A DNA stretch of 11,935 nt from Solirubrobacteraceae bacterium (GTDB lineage: Bacteria > Actinomycetota > Thermoleophilia > Solirubrobacterales > Solirubrobacteraceae). Made by a program: the position numbers and the translations under genes. This document shows positions 1 to 5,680 of the stretch, in pieces. The stretch spans positions 1 to 11,935 of the forward strand of contig JALOLQ010000024.1 of assembly GCA_025455895.1 (NCBI GenBank). The letters run 5' to 3'. The first letter of the stretch is position 1; each line of letters starts with the position of its first letter. A model generated the notes under the pieces. The model worked only from the letters and a program-made list of their open reading frames with translations. It ran no database searches and was not told the DNA's origin.

Positions 1-543
1 CTCGGTGGTCGTGATCCCGGCGGCGTCGACGAGCACGAGGCGCTCGACGCGCTCCGGGTGGCGGATCGCCGCCTCGGCGGCGGTGAAGCCGCCCATCGAG
101 TTGCCCACGAGCGCGACCGCCCCCAGCTCGAGGTGCTTGCAGAGCGCGTCGACGGTGCGCGCGAACCCGGGGATCGAGAGCCCGCCCTCGGGCATCGCCG
201 ACCGGCCGAAGCCCGGCAGGTCGAGGGCGATCGCCCGGTGGCCGGCGGCGGCGACCGCGGGGAGGTTCTCGAGCCAGTTCTGCCACGAGCCCCCGAGGCC
301 GTGGACGAAGACGACGGCGCGGTCGCCGTGGCCGAGGTCCACGTACGTCACGGGGTCGCCGTCGATCGGCGCGCGGTGGGTGTGCGCGGGCCAGTCGATC
401 TCGCGCCACGAGGGCGTGCCGGGCTGCCCGTAGTCGCCGACGGCGCGCCGCGCCGCACGCCAGGTCACCGGGCGCGAGGGCGAGGGCCACAGCCGGCGCG
501 CGGGGCCGCGCCGGTAGGGCCGGGGCTCGGTGCTGCGGGCCAT
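1..543 (-). CDS. alpha/beta hydrolase, C-terminus cut by the window edge
   Basis: The first 181 codons of an alpha/beta-hydrolase-fold enzyme are visible, starting from ATG at 541-543; the rest lies beyond base 1. An oxyanion-hole region HGLGGSW (H81-G85) follows a hydrophobic strand, DLPGFGRS follows at 110-117, and the nucleophile elbow is GNSMGG with Ser149 as the expected nucleophile. The acid and histidine of the triad should lie in the missing part, although VLVDAAG at about 171-177 is the next conserved strand. Substrate cannot be predicted: the fold covers esterases, lipases, haloalkane dehalogenases and C-C hydrolases. The gene starts 19 nt after the upstream PLP-enzyme gene, so the two may be co-transcribed, but it has its own TACCGT box exactly 7 nt before the ATG and no Shine-Dalgarno, which suggests leaderless expression. 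No signal peptide is visible; the Arg/Pro-rich first 30 residues look cytoplasmic. Confidence 0.9.
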   Translation of the reverse strand, partial: MARSTEPRPYRRGPARRLWPSPSRPVTWRAARRAVGDYGQPGTPSWREIDWPAHTHRAPIDGDPVTYVDLGHGDRAVVFVHGLGGSWQNWLENLPAVAAAGHRAIALDLPGFGRSAMPEGGLSIPGFARTVDALCKHLELGAVALVGNSMGGFTAAEAAIRHPERVERLVLVDAAGITTTE

Positions 544-550
544 CCCGGGC

Positions 551-556
551 ACGGTA
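551..556 (-). promoter_or_regulatory. putative -10 box for a leaderless hydrolase mRNA
   Basis: On the minus strand TACCGT is followed by exactly 7 nt and then the hydrolase ATG. It matches the actinobacterial TAnnnT -10 consensus, and the spacing would put the transcription start at or next to the start codon. It lies in the 19-nt gap behind the aminotransferase stop. No clear -35 is seen. The same hexamer and spacing precede the membrane protein at 7022. Confidence 0.5.
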
Positions 557-562
557 GCGAGG

Positions 563-1639
563 TCAGCCGAGCGCGGCGAGCAGGCGCTCGAGGTCGCGGG
601 CGTCGTTCCACGCGCCCACCGAGGCGCGGACGTACGGCGTCCCCGGGATGTCGCGCACCACGACGCCGGTGCCGGCCAGCCGCGTGCGCACGGCGGCCGG
701 GTCGGCCGCCTCCCAGGAGACGAGCGTCGTGCGCCCGCGCGGCGCGAGGCGGAGCCCGCGCGCGGTGAGCGCGGCGGCGAGGTCGGCGGCGAGCCGGGCG
801 GCGCGGTCGTGGACGGCCGGCCATCCCGCCGCGGCGAGCGTCTCGTGGGCCGCGAGCGCGGCGAGCACGTGCTCGAGCGCGAGCGACGGCGCGTCGTGGC
901 GGCGCGCGTCGGGCAGCGGCGCGGCGTCGAGGCCGTCGCCGGGGCGCTCGAGGTTCGGGTAGGTCAGGCCGGTGGGCGCCAGCGCGTCGCGGTGCGCCGG
1001 GGCGATCCACAGCATCCCGAGGCCGACCGGGCCGCAGAGCCACTTCTGGCCCGAGGCGGCGTAGAAGGCGCAGCCCAGGGCGCCCACATCGACGGCGAGC
1101 GCACCGGCCCCCTGGGCGCCGTCGAGCAGCACGGGGACGTCCAGGTCGCGCAGGGCGGCCGGGGCGAGCGCGCCGGTGGTCCACGCGACGTGGGAGCAGG
1201 CGACGAGGCGCGTGGCGGGTCCGGCGGCGTCGGCGAGGTCCGCGAGCGGCGCGGTGCGGATGCGCACGCCGCGGCGCGCGCGGGCGGCGAGCAGCGGCCC
1301 GAGCAGGCCCGGGTGCTCGTCGGGCGCGGTCAGGACCTCGTCGCCCGGGCCGAGCCCGAGCCCCTCGATCACGCGCACGACGCCCTCGCTCGTGGACGTC
1401 GTCAGCGCGACGTCCGCGGGCTCGGCGCCCAGGCGCTGCGCGTAGGCCGCGCGCAGTCGCTCGCGCTCGGCCGCGAGGCGCGCGTAGTAGGGGCCGCTGC
1501 GCCCCTCGGCGACGGCCTGCTCCCAGGCGTCGCGCGCGGCGTCGCGTGCGGCCCGGGGCACCGGGCCGCACGTGCCCGCGTTGAGGTACGCGGCCCGTTC
1601 GAGGACCGGGAACTCGGCGCGCAGCGCGGCGGCGTCCAC
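563..1639 (-). CDS. class V aminotransferase-fold PLP enzyme
   Basis: A 358-residue PLP-dependent enzyme of the class V fold (cysteine desulfurase/kynureninase/isopenicillin N epimerase-like group). Visible features are an N-terminal substrate-loop segment YLNAGTCGPVP (18-28), a phosphate-binding TSTSEG at 81-86, EHPG at 108-111, the cofactor Asp/Gln pair in LLDGAQ (D173, Q176), and the Schiff-base lysine in SGQKWLCGP (K199). The C-terminal domain has the usual class V strands (TLVSW, VVVRDIPG). There is no obvious Cys loop of the type that marks sulfur-transferring cysteine desulfurases, so a desulfurase role is not supported; lyase, epimerase or aminotransferase activity is possible. The start is GTG at 1639 because the N-terminus then aligns well with the family and a TAGCCT box lies 7 nt upstream. 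It ends 19 nt before the hydrolase, suggesting a linked small-molecule function. Confidence 0.87.
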   Translation of the reverse strand: MDAAALRAEFPVLERAAYLNAGTCGPVPRAARDAARDAWEQAVAEGRSGPYYARLAAERERLRAAYAQRLGAEPADVALTTSTSEGVVRVIEGLGLGPGDEVLTAPDEHPGLLGPLLAARARRGVRIRTAPLADLADAAGPATRLVACSHVAWTTGALAPAALRDLDVPVLLDGAQGAGALAVDVGALGCAFYAASGQKWLCGPVGLGMLWIAPAHRDALAPTGLTYPNLERPGDGLDAAPLPDARRHDAPSLALEHVLAALAAHETLAAAGWPAVHDRAARLAADLAAALTARGLRLAPRGRTTLVSWEAADPAAVRTRLAGTGVVVRDIPGTPYVRASVGAWNDARDLERLLAALG

Positions 1640-1646
1640 GCGCCGC

Positions 1647-1652
1647 AGGCTA
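1647..1652 (-). promoter_or_regulatory. putative -10 box for a leaderless aminotransferase mRNA
   Basis: TAGCCT on the minus strand, then 7 nt, then the GTG start. It lies in the 21-nt gap after the rpf stop. The spacing is that expected for leaderless transcripts in Actinobacteria. No Shine-Dalgarno is present, which fits. No convincing -35 is seen. Confidence 0.45.
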
Positions 1653-1660
1653 TCCGGGCC

Positions 1661-2269
1661 TCAGCGCCCGCAGACCGGCCACGGTGCCGCGCCGGCGCGC
1701 GCGTAGAGCATCGCCGCGCGGCGGTACTGCTCCTCGACGGAGGCGGCGGCGGGGTCGCCGCTCCCGCCGACCGACGCCCACGTGCCGCGGTCGAACTGGA
1801 ACAGGCCGCGGTAGGCGCCGCCGCCGCCGATCGCCCGCGGGTTGCCGCCGGACTCGCACTGCGCGATCGCGTCGAGCGCGGCGGGGATCGGCACGTCCGG
1901 GGCGCCGCCGGTTCGGCGCAGCTCGGCGACGCTCGCGCGCAGGCGGCGCCCGTGGCGCTCGAGCCGCGCGGTGGACCACGTGCGCACCTCGGCGGGCCCG
2001 CGGGCGCCCGGCGCCGGCTCGCCCGCCAGCCGCGCGCGGGTGCGCGAGAGACGCTCGACGCGGCGGATCGCGGTGGAGCGGCGCTCGCGGGTCACGTGAC
2101 GGTCCACGGCGCGCTCGGCCGAGGCGACCGCGGTGACGATCTCGGTGCTCGCGCCCGGCTGCGCGGCCTCGCCGGGCGTCAGCGGGCCCGCGGCGAGCGC
2201 GCCGGCGGCGGGGAGGATCAGGGCGCCGGCCGCGAGCGCGGGCAGCAGGGTGGTGCGGTTGGCGGGCAT
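1661..2269 (-). CDS. secreted Rpf-type transglycosylase (resuscitation-promoting factor-like)
   Basis: A 202-residue exported cell-wall hydrolase. It has a signal peptide (MPANRTT, then a hydrophobic Leu/Ala segment to about residue 28 with an ALAAG cleavage region), an Arg/Ala-rich helical linker at 42-120, and a C-terminal Rpf/transglycosylase-like domain at 128-202. The domain shows AIAQCESGGNP with the catalytic Glu139, then YRGLFQFDRGTW (153-164) and a terminal WPVCG; Cys138 and Cys200 are placed like the conserved Rpf disulfide. The expected role is cleavage of peptidoglycan glycan strands outside the membrane during growth or exit from dormancy. No LysM, DUF348 or G5 domain is present, so this is a minimal Rpf. 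The ATG at 2269 is chosen because it begins the signal peptide and has GAGGAAGGA upstream; the frame stays open upstream to 2485 but that part is unlike any signal sequence. A CRP-like site lies about 200 bp upstream. Confidence 0.92.
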   Translation of the reverse strand: MPANRTTLLPALAAGALILPAAGALAAGPLTPGEAAQPGASTEIVTAVASAERAVDRHVTRERRSTAIRRVERLSRTRARLAGEPAPGARGPAEVRTWSTARLERHGRRLRASVAELRRTGGAPDVPIPAALDAIAQCESGGNPRAIGGGGAYRGLFQFDRGTWASVGGSGDPAAASVEEQYRRAAMLYARAGAAPWPVCGR

Positions 2270-2280
2270 GTGAGGGGGAG

Positions 2281-2289
2281 TCCTTCCTC
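2281..2289 (-). promoter_or_regulatory. ribosome binding site of the rpf-like gene
   Basis: On the minus strand GAGGAAGGA precedes the ATG with an 11-nt gap. It supports the start at 2269 and makes this one of the few genes in the window with a purine-rich Shine-Dalgarno; the gap is a little long. Confidence 0.5.
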
Positions 2290-2400
2290 GGCGGCGGCGC
2301 GCGCGAACGCAGGAGTGCGCACGGCGTGCCGCCCGTGGGGTGCGTGGCCGAGCCGGATCGGTGGGTCCCCCGGCCAGTCGGCGAGGGTCGTCCTGGGCTC

Positions 2401-2424
2401 GCGCGCGCCTGCCTTGGCGCGCGC
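2401..2424. repeat. perfect 9-bp GC hairpin in the rpf leader
   Basis: GCGCGCGCC and GGCGCGCGC form a perfect inverted repeat around a 6-nt loop (TGCCTT on the plus strand). On the minus strand it falls in the untranslated leader of the rpf-like gene, just downstream of the candidate promoter, and would be a very stable RNA stem. There is no U-tract on either side, so it is not a standard terminator. A role in mRNA stability or premature termination is possible but unproven. Confidence 0.55.
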
Positions 2425-2432
2425 CGGGGCCT

Positions 2433-2438
2433 GGTATC
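2433..2438 (-). promoter_or_regulatory. weak candidate -10 for the rpf-like gene
   Basis: On the minus strand GATACC lies 17 nt after TGCATT, a poor -35. A start about 7 nt downstream would give a leader of about 156 nt and place the centre of the CRP-like palindrome near -58, close to an activator position. The match is weak, as expected for an activator-dependent promoter, but it is a guess. Confidence 0.25.
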
Positions 2439-2467
2439 GACAGTGAACCCCTCGAAATGCAGCGCGT

Positions 2468-2499
2468 TTCGCCTGTGTGACCCATGTCACAGAGGCGAA
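2468..2499. promoter_or_regulatory. CRP/FNR-type operator palindrome between rpf and thrS
   Basis: A 32-bp near-perfect palindrome. The core is TGTGA-CCCATG-TCACA at 2476-2491, an exact match to the CRP consensus TGTGA-N6-TCACA. Outside one mismatched pair (2475/2492) the symmetry continues with TTCGCCT on the left and AGGCGAA on the right, so 13 of 16 base pairs are complementary. It sits in the divergent region, about 200 bp from the rpf ATG and about 88 bp before the thrS GTG. M. tuberculosis CRP binds this consensus and is known to control an rpf gene, so rpf is the more likely target. It is not a terminator: both flanking genes start here and neither side has a T-run. Confidence 0.75.
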
Positions 2500-2558
2500 C
2501 CTGCGCCGGAACGGCATCGTCGTCGCCGGTCCGGGCGGCGATCCCGGGGGCGCTCGCG

Positions 2559-2564
2559 TAGCAT
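2559..2564 (+). promoter_or_regulatory. putative -10 box for leaderless thrS
   Basis: TAGCAT fits TAnnnT and is followed by 7 nt and the thrS GTG, putting transcription start at the start codon. No Shine-Dalgarno and no TTGACA-like -35 are seen. A leaderless start leaves no room for a T-box or other leader control of thrS. Confidence 0.5.
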
Positions 2565-2571
2565 CGCCCCG

Positions 2572-4497
2572 GTGAAGGTCACGCTCCCTGACGGCACCCC
2601 GCTCGAGCTCGAGGACGGCGCCACCGGCGCCGATGCCGCCGCGGCGATCGGCCCCGGCCTGGCGCGCGCCGCGCTGGCGGTCAAGCAGGCCGGCGAGGTC
2701 CGCGACCTCGCGCGGCCACTGCTCGACGGCGAGCCGCTCGAGGTGATCACCGCCAAGAGCGGGCGCGACGCGCTGGACCTCATCCGCCACGACGCCGCCC
2801 ACGTGCTGGCGACCGCGGTGACCGAGCTCTACCCGGGCGTGAAGGTCTCGATCGGGCCGCCGATCGACGCCGGCTTCTACTACGACTTCGAGTTCCCCGA
2901 GGGGGTCACGGTCACCGAGGCCGACTTCCCCGCGATCGAGCAGCGGATGCGCGAGCACCTGAAGGCCGCCGAGGCCTTCGAGCGCGAGGACGTGACCGTG
3001 GCCGAGGCGCTCGAGCGCTTCCGCGCCGAGGGGCAGGACTACAAGGTCGAGCTGATCGAGGACCTCGTGCGCGACCAGGGCGTCGAGACGGTCTCGCTCT
3101 ACCGCAACGGCCCGTTCACCGACCTCTGCCGCGGGCCGCACGCGCCCGCGACCGACCGGGTCGGCGCGCTGAAGCTCCAGTCGGTCGCCGGCGCCTACTG
3201 GCGCGGCGACGCGAGCCGCACGATGCTCACCCGGATCTACGGGACCGCGTTCTTCACGAAGAAGGAGCTCGAGGCGGAGCTCGAGCGGCTCGAGCAGGCG
3301 CGGGCGCGCGACCACCGCCGGCTCGGGCGCGAGCTGGGGCTGTTCACGTTCTCCGAGCTCTCGCCGGGCTCGGCCTTCTGGCTCCCCAAGGGCACGACGC
3401 TCTTCAACACGCTCGTCGCGCTCTCGCGCGAGATGGGCGCCGAGCGCGGCTTCACCGAGGTCAAGACGCCGCTGCTCTACGAGAGCGAGCTGTGGAAGAC
3501 CTCCGGGCACTGGGGCAAGTACCGCGAGAACATGTTCGTGACCGAGACCGAGGGCCGCGAGTTCGGCGTCAAGCCGATGAACTGCCCCGGGCACGCGCAC
3601 CTGTACCGCCAGCAGCGCTGGTCCTACCGCGACCTCCCGGTGCGCTATGCCGAGCCGGGTCTGCTGCACCGCAACGAGCTGAGCGGGACCCTGCACGGCC
3701 TGCTGCGCGTGCGCCACTTCATCCAGGACGACGCCCACATCTTCTGCACGGAGGAGCAGGTGCAGGAGGAGGTCCAGCGCTGCCTGGAGTACTCGTTCGC
3801 GACCTTCGACCTGTTCGGGTTCGAGATGCAGCTCGAGCTCTCCACGCGCCCCGAGCAGCGGATCGGCAGCGACGAGATGTGGGACCGCGCGGAGGCGAAG
3901 CTCGAGCAGGCGCTGAAGGACCAGGGCCTGGACTACGTGCTGAACCCCGGCGACGGCGCGTTCTACGGCCCGAAGATCGATCTGCACACGACCGACTCGC
4001 TCGGGCGCTCGTGGCAGCTCGGCACCGTCCAGCTCGACTACTCGATGCCCGAGCGCTTCGACCTGAGCTACATCGGCGCGGACAACGCCGAGCACCGGCC
4101 GGTGATGATCCACACCGCGCGCATGGGGTCCTTCGAGCGCTTCATCGGGATCCTCACCGAGCACTACGCCGGGGACTTCCCGGTCTGGCTCGCCCCGGTG
4201 CAGGCGCTCGTGCTGCCGATCTCCGACCGGCACGCCGGCGCGGCCGAGGGCGCGGCGGCGCAGCTGCGCCGCCGCGGGCTGCGGGTCGACGTGGACGCGC
4301 GCACCGAGTCGATCGGGCGGCGCATCCGCGAGGCCGAGCTCCAGAAGGTCCCGTACATGCTCGTGATCGGCGACCGCGAGGCGCAGGAGGGCACGGTCGC
4401 CGTGCGCCGGCGCCACGAGGGCGACGAGGGCACGCTGACGCTCGAGGCGTTCGCCGAGCGCCTCGAGCACGAGACCGCCACCCGCGCCGGCTCGTGA
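2572..4497 (+). CDS. thrS: threonyl-tRNA synthetase
   Basis: A full-length 641-residue class II synthetase that charges tRNA-Thr in the cytoplasm. Domain order is canonical: an N-terminal TGS domain (about 1-60, beginning MKVTLPDGTPLEL); the N2 editing domain with the HDAAH metal/water site (H73, H77) and CRGPH (C186, H190); the catalytic core with KPMNCPGH, motif 2 HRNELSGTLHGLLRVRHF and motif 3 GSFERFIGILTEHYAG; and an anticodon-binding domain from about 536 (PVWLAPVQALVLPIS). The zinc ligands of bacterial ThrRS are present as Cys338, His389 and His514. The GTG at 2572 starts the TGS domain and is 7 nt after a TAGCAT box; upstream in-frame sequence has no homology to the family. The TGA overlaps the next gene's GTG (GTGA), implying translational coupling to the DUF192 gene. 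Confidence 0.98.
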   Translation: MKVTLPDGTPLELEDGATGADAAAAIGPGLARAALAVKQAGEVRDLARPLLDGEPLEVITAKSGRDALDLIRHDAAHVLATAVTELYPGVKVSIGPPIDAGFYYDFEFPEGVTVTEADFPAIEQRMREHLKAAEAFEREDVTVAEALERFRAEGQDYKVELIEDLVRDQGVETVSLYRNGPFTDLCRGPHAPATDRVGALKLQSVAGAYWRGDASRTMLTRIYGTAFFTKKELEAELERLEQARARDHRRLGRELGLFTFSELSPGSAFWLPKGTTLFNTLVALSREMGAERGFTEVKTPLLYESELWKTSGHWGKYRENMFVTETEGREFGVKPMNCPGHAHLYRQQRWSYRDLPVRYAEPGLLHRNELSGTLHGLLRVRHFIQDDAHIFCTEEQVQEEVQRCLEYSFATFDLFGFEMQLELSTRPEQRIGSDEMWDRAEAKLEQALKDQGLDYVLNPGDGAFYGPKIDLHTTDSLGRSWQLGTVQLDYSMPERFDLSYIGADNAEHRPVMIHTARMGSFERFIGILTEHYAGDFPVWLAPVQALVLPISDRHAGAAEGAAAQLRRRGLRVDVDARTESIGRRIREAELQKVPYMLVIGDREAQEGTVAVRRRHEGDEGTLTLEAFAERLEHETATRAGS

Positions 4498-4895
4498 GCG
4501 AGCCCTGGCGCACCCGCCTGGGGGCGCTGCCCGCGCGGGAGCTGGACGGCGGCGTGGTCCTGCACGAGGCCCTGCGCGCCCGCGACCGCCGGCGCGGACT
4601 CGCCGGCCTGCCGGCGCTGCCCGTGGGGCGCGCGCTGCACCTGCGCCCCTGCCGGGCCGTGCACACGTTCGGGATGCGCTTCGCGCTCGACCTCGTGTGG
4701 CTCGACGGCGCCGGCCGGGTGGTGCGCGTCGACCGTGCGGTGGCTCCGCGGCGCCAGCGCACCTGCCTGCGCGCGCGCTCGGTGATCGAGCTGCCGGCGG
4801 GCGGAGCCGACGACCTTGCGCGGGTCGGCTATGCTTGCGCCGTTGACCGAGACGTCCGCCCAGCGCGCCGCTTGACGCGCCTCCGTAACAGCTAG
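4494..4895 (+). CDS. DUF192 family protein
   Basis: A 133-residue DUF192 protein, family of unknown function. The conserved block is clear: a short strand GGVVLHEA (19-26), GLAGLPALP (36-43), then VHTFGMRFALDLVWLDGAGRVV (56-77), where family members usually have a Phe-Trp-Met motif, then AVAP (82-85) and the closing VIELPAG (97-103). Most DUF192 proteins have an export signal or lipobox; none is visible here, so this looks cytoplasmic. The GTG at 4494 overlaps the thrS stop by 4 nt. After about residue 110 the sequence (VGYACAVDRD and an Arg-rich end) does not resemble the family: this stretch also carries the probable infC promoter. Its TAG shares its last base with the infC GTG (TAGTG). DUF192 between thrS and infC is not the usual bacterial order. 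Confidence 0.85.
   Translation: MSEPWRTRLGALPARELDGGVVLHEALRARDRRRGLAGLPALPVGRALHLRPCRAVHTFGMRFALDLVWLDGAGRVVRVDRAVAPRRQRTCLRARSVIELPAGGADDLARVGYACAVDRDVRPARRLTRLRNS
4830..4835 (+). promoter_or_regulatory. candidate infC promoter -10 inside the DUF192 gene
   Basis: TATGCT fits TAnnnT and is the most AT-rich patch in the area. It lies inside the non-conserved DUF192 C-terminus. A start about 7 nt downstream (4842-4843) would give an infC leader of about 52 nt. No good -35 is visible. Confidence 0.45.
4843..4875 (+). CDS. possible 10-residue leader peptide before infC
   Basis: A TTG exactly 7 nt after the TATGCT box opens a mini-ORF, MTETSAQRAA, ending in TGA at 4873-4875, 19 nt before the infC GTG. 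It is in a different frame from DUF192. The geometry copies the leaderless genes nearby, but TTG is a poor leaderless start and a frame this short easily arises by chance. The peptide has no amino-acid run that would suggest classic attenuation. Confidence 0.2.
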   Translation: MTETSAQRAA

Positions 4896-5680
4896 TGCCG
4901 GTCCCCCGCAGATTCGACCGGCGTCCGCCCGAGCGGGACACGACCCGGATCAACGAGCGCATCCGCGTGCCCGAGGTTCGCGTGATCGGCGACGACGGCA
5001 CCCAGATCGGGGTCATGAAGACCGACGAGGCCCTGCGCTACGCCCAGCAGCGCGACCTCGACCTGGTCGAGGTCGCCCCTGACGCCCGGCCGCCGGTGTG
5101 CCGCGTGCTCGACTACTCGAAGTACAAGTACGAGCAGGCCCAGAAGCAGAAGGCCGCGCGCAAGCACCAGCAGAAGATCACGATCCGCGAGATCAAGTTC
5201 CGCCCGAAGATCGCCGAGCACGACTACGCGACGAAGAAGGGCCACGTCGAGCGCTTCCTGCGCCACAAGGACAAGGTCAAGATCACGATCATGTTCCGCG
5301 GGCGCGAGACCACGCACCCCGAGCGCGGGCAGATGATCCTCGACCGGCTGGCCGAGGAGCTCGACGAGCTGGCGGTCATCGAGCAGCGCCCGAACCTCGA
5401 CGGGCGCAACATGACGATGGTGCTGGGCCCCTCGAAGTCGGTCCTCAAGGACGACATCGACGAGGCGCGCCACGAGGCGCTCGGCGGCAAGGCCGCCCCG
5501 GAGGACGCTCAGCCCGAGGCCGGCGGCGACGAGCCCGAGGCCGTCGAGGCCGCCGAGGTCGCCGACGCGGTCGAGCCTGACGCGGTCGAGCCTGACGCGG
5601 TCGAGCCTGAGGCCGTCGAGCCCGAGGCCGTCGAGGCTGAGGCCGTCGAGCCCGAGCCGGCCGACGCCGAGCCGGCCTGA
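4895..5680 (+). CDS. infC: translation initiation factor IF-3 with a long acidic repeat tail
   Basis: A 261-residue IF3. The core (about 17-179) is canonical: N-domain RINERIRVPEVRVIG (18-32), DLDLVEVAP (54-62), PPVCRVLDYSKYKYE (66-80), a Lys-rich linker, then C-domain ITIREIKFRPKIAEHDY (95-111), VKITIMFRGRE (128-138) and MTMVLGPSK (173-181). It binds the 30S subunit and controls start-codon fidelity. An in-frame TAA at 4886 makes GTG 4895 the first possible start; no Shine-Dalgarno precedes it. The C-terminal 80 residues are an Ala/Glu/Pro extension with six pentapeptides [DE]AVE[PA] (224-253), much longer than E. coli IF3; Ala/Glu-rich tails are known in actinobacterial IF3. The last 172 bp overlap the converging epimerase gene. 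Unlike most bacteria, rpmI and rplT do not follow; they lie 2.8 kb away. Confidence 0.96.
   Translation: MPVPRRFDRRPPERDTTRINERIRVPEVRVIGDDGTQIGVMKTDEALRYAQQRDLDLVEVAPDARPPVCRVLDYSKYKYEQAQKQKAARKHQQKITIREIKFRPKIAEHDYATKKGHVERFLRHKDKVKITIMFRGRETTHPERGQMILDRLAEELDELAVIEQRPNLDGRNMTMVLGPSKSVLKDDIDEARHEALGGKAAPEDAQPEAGGDEPEAVEAAEVADAVEPDAVEPDAVEPEAVEPEAVEAEAVEPEPADAEPA

Noticed and set aside
2270..2430. ydaO/c-di-AMP riboswitch upstream of the rpf-like gene
   Set aside because: One GGGGGACCC block matches, but the conserved GGGGTGAA and CAGCTAACC blocks are not found, so I do not call it; it is kept only as a question about the leader.
465..2446. Long overlapping frames on both strands across the aminotransferase and rpf genes
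   Set aside because: The products are Arg/Ala/Gly-rich and resemble no family, while the chosen frames contain intact catalytic motifs.
2500..2571. T-box or other leader control of thrS
   Set aside because: The -10 box lies 7 nt from the GTG, leaving no leader, and no T-box sequence or terminator hairpin is seen.
2218..5016. A 932-codon antisense frame across thrS
   Set aside because: It is a GC-driven mirror of thrS: low-complexity Arg/Ala/Leu-rich sequence without recognisable domains, opposite a clearly conserved synthetase.
5564..5653. CRISPR or mobile-element repeats
   Set aside because: The units are contiguous 15-mers without spacers and are in frame in infC. They are a coding minisatellite.
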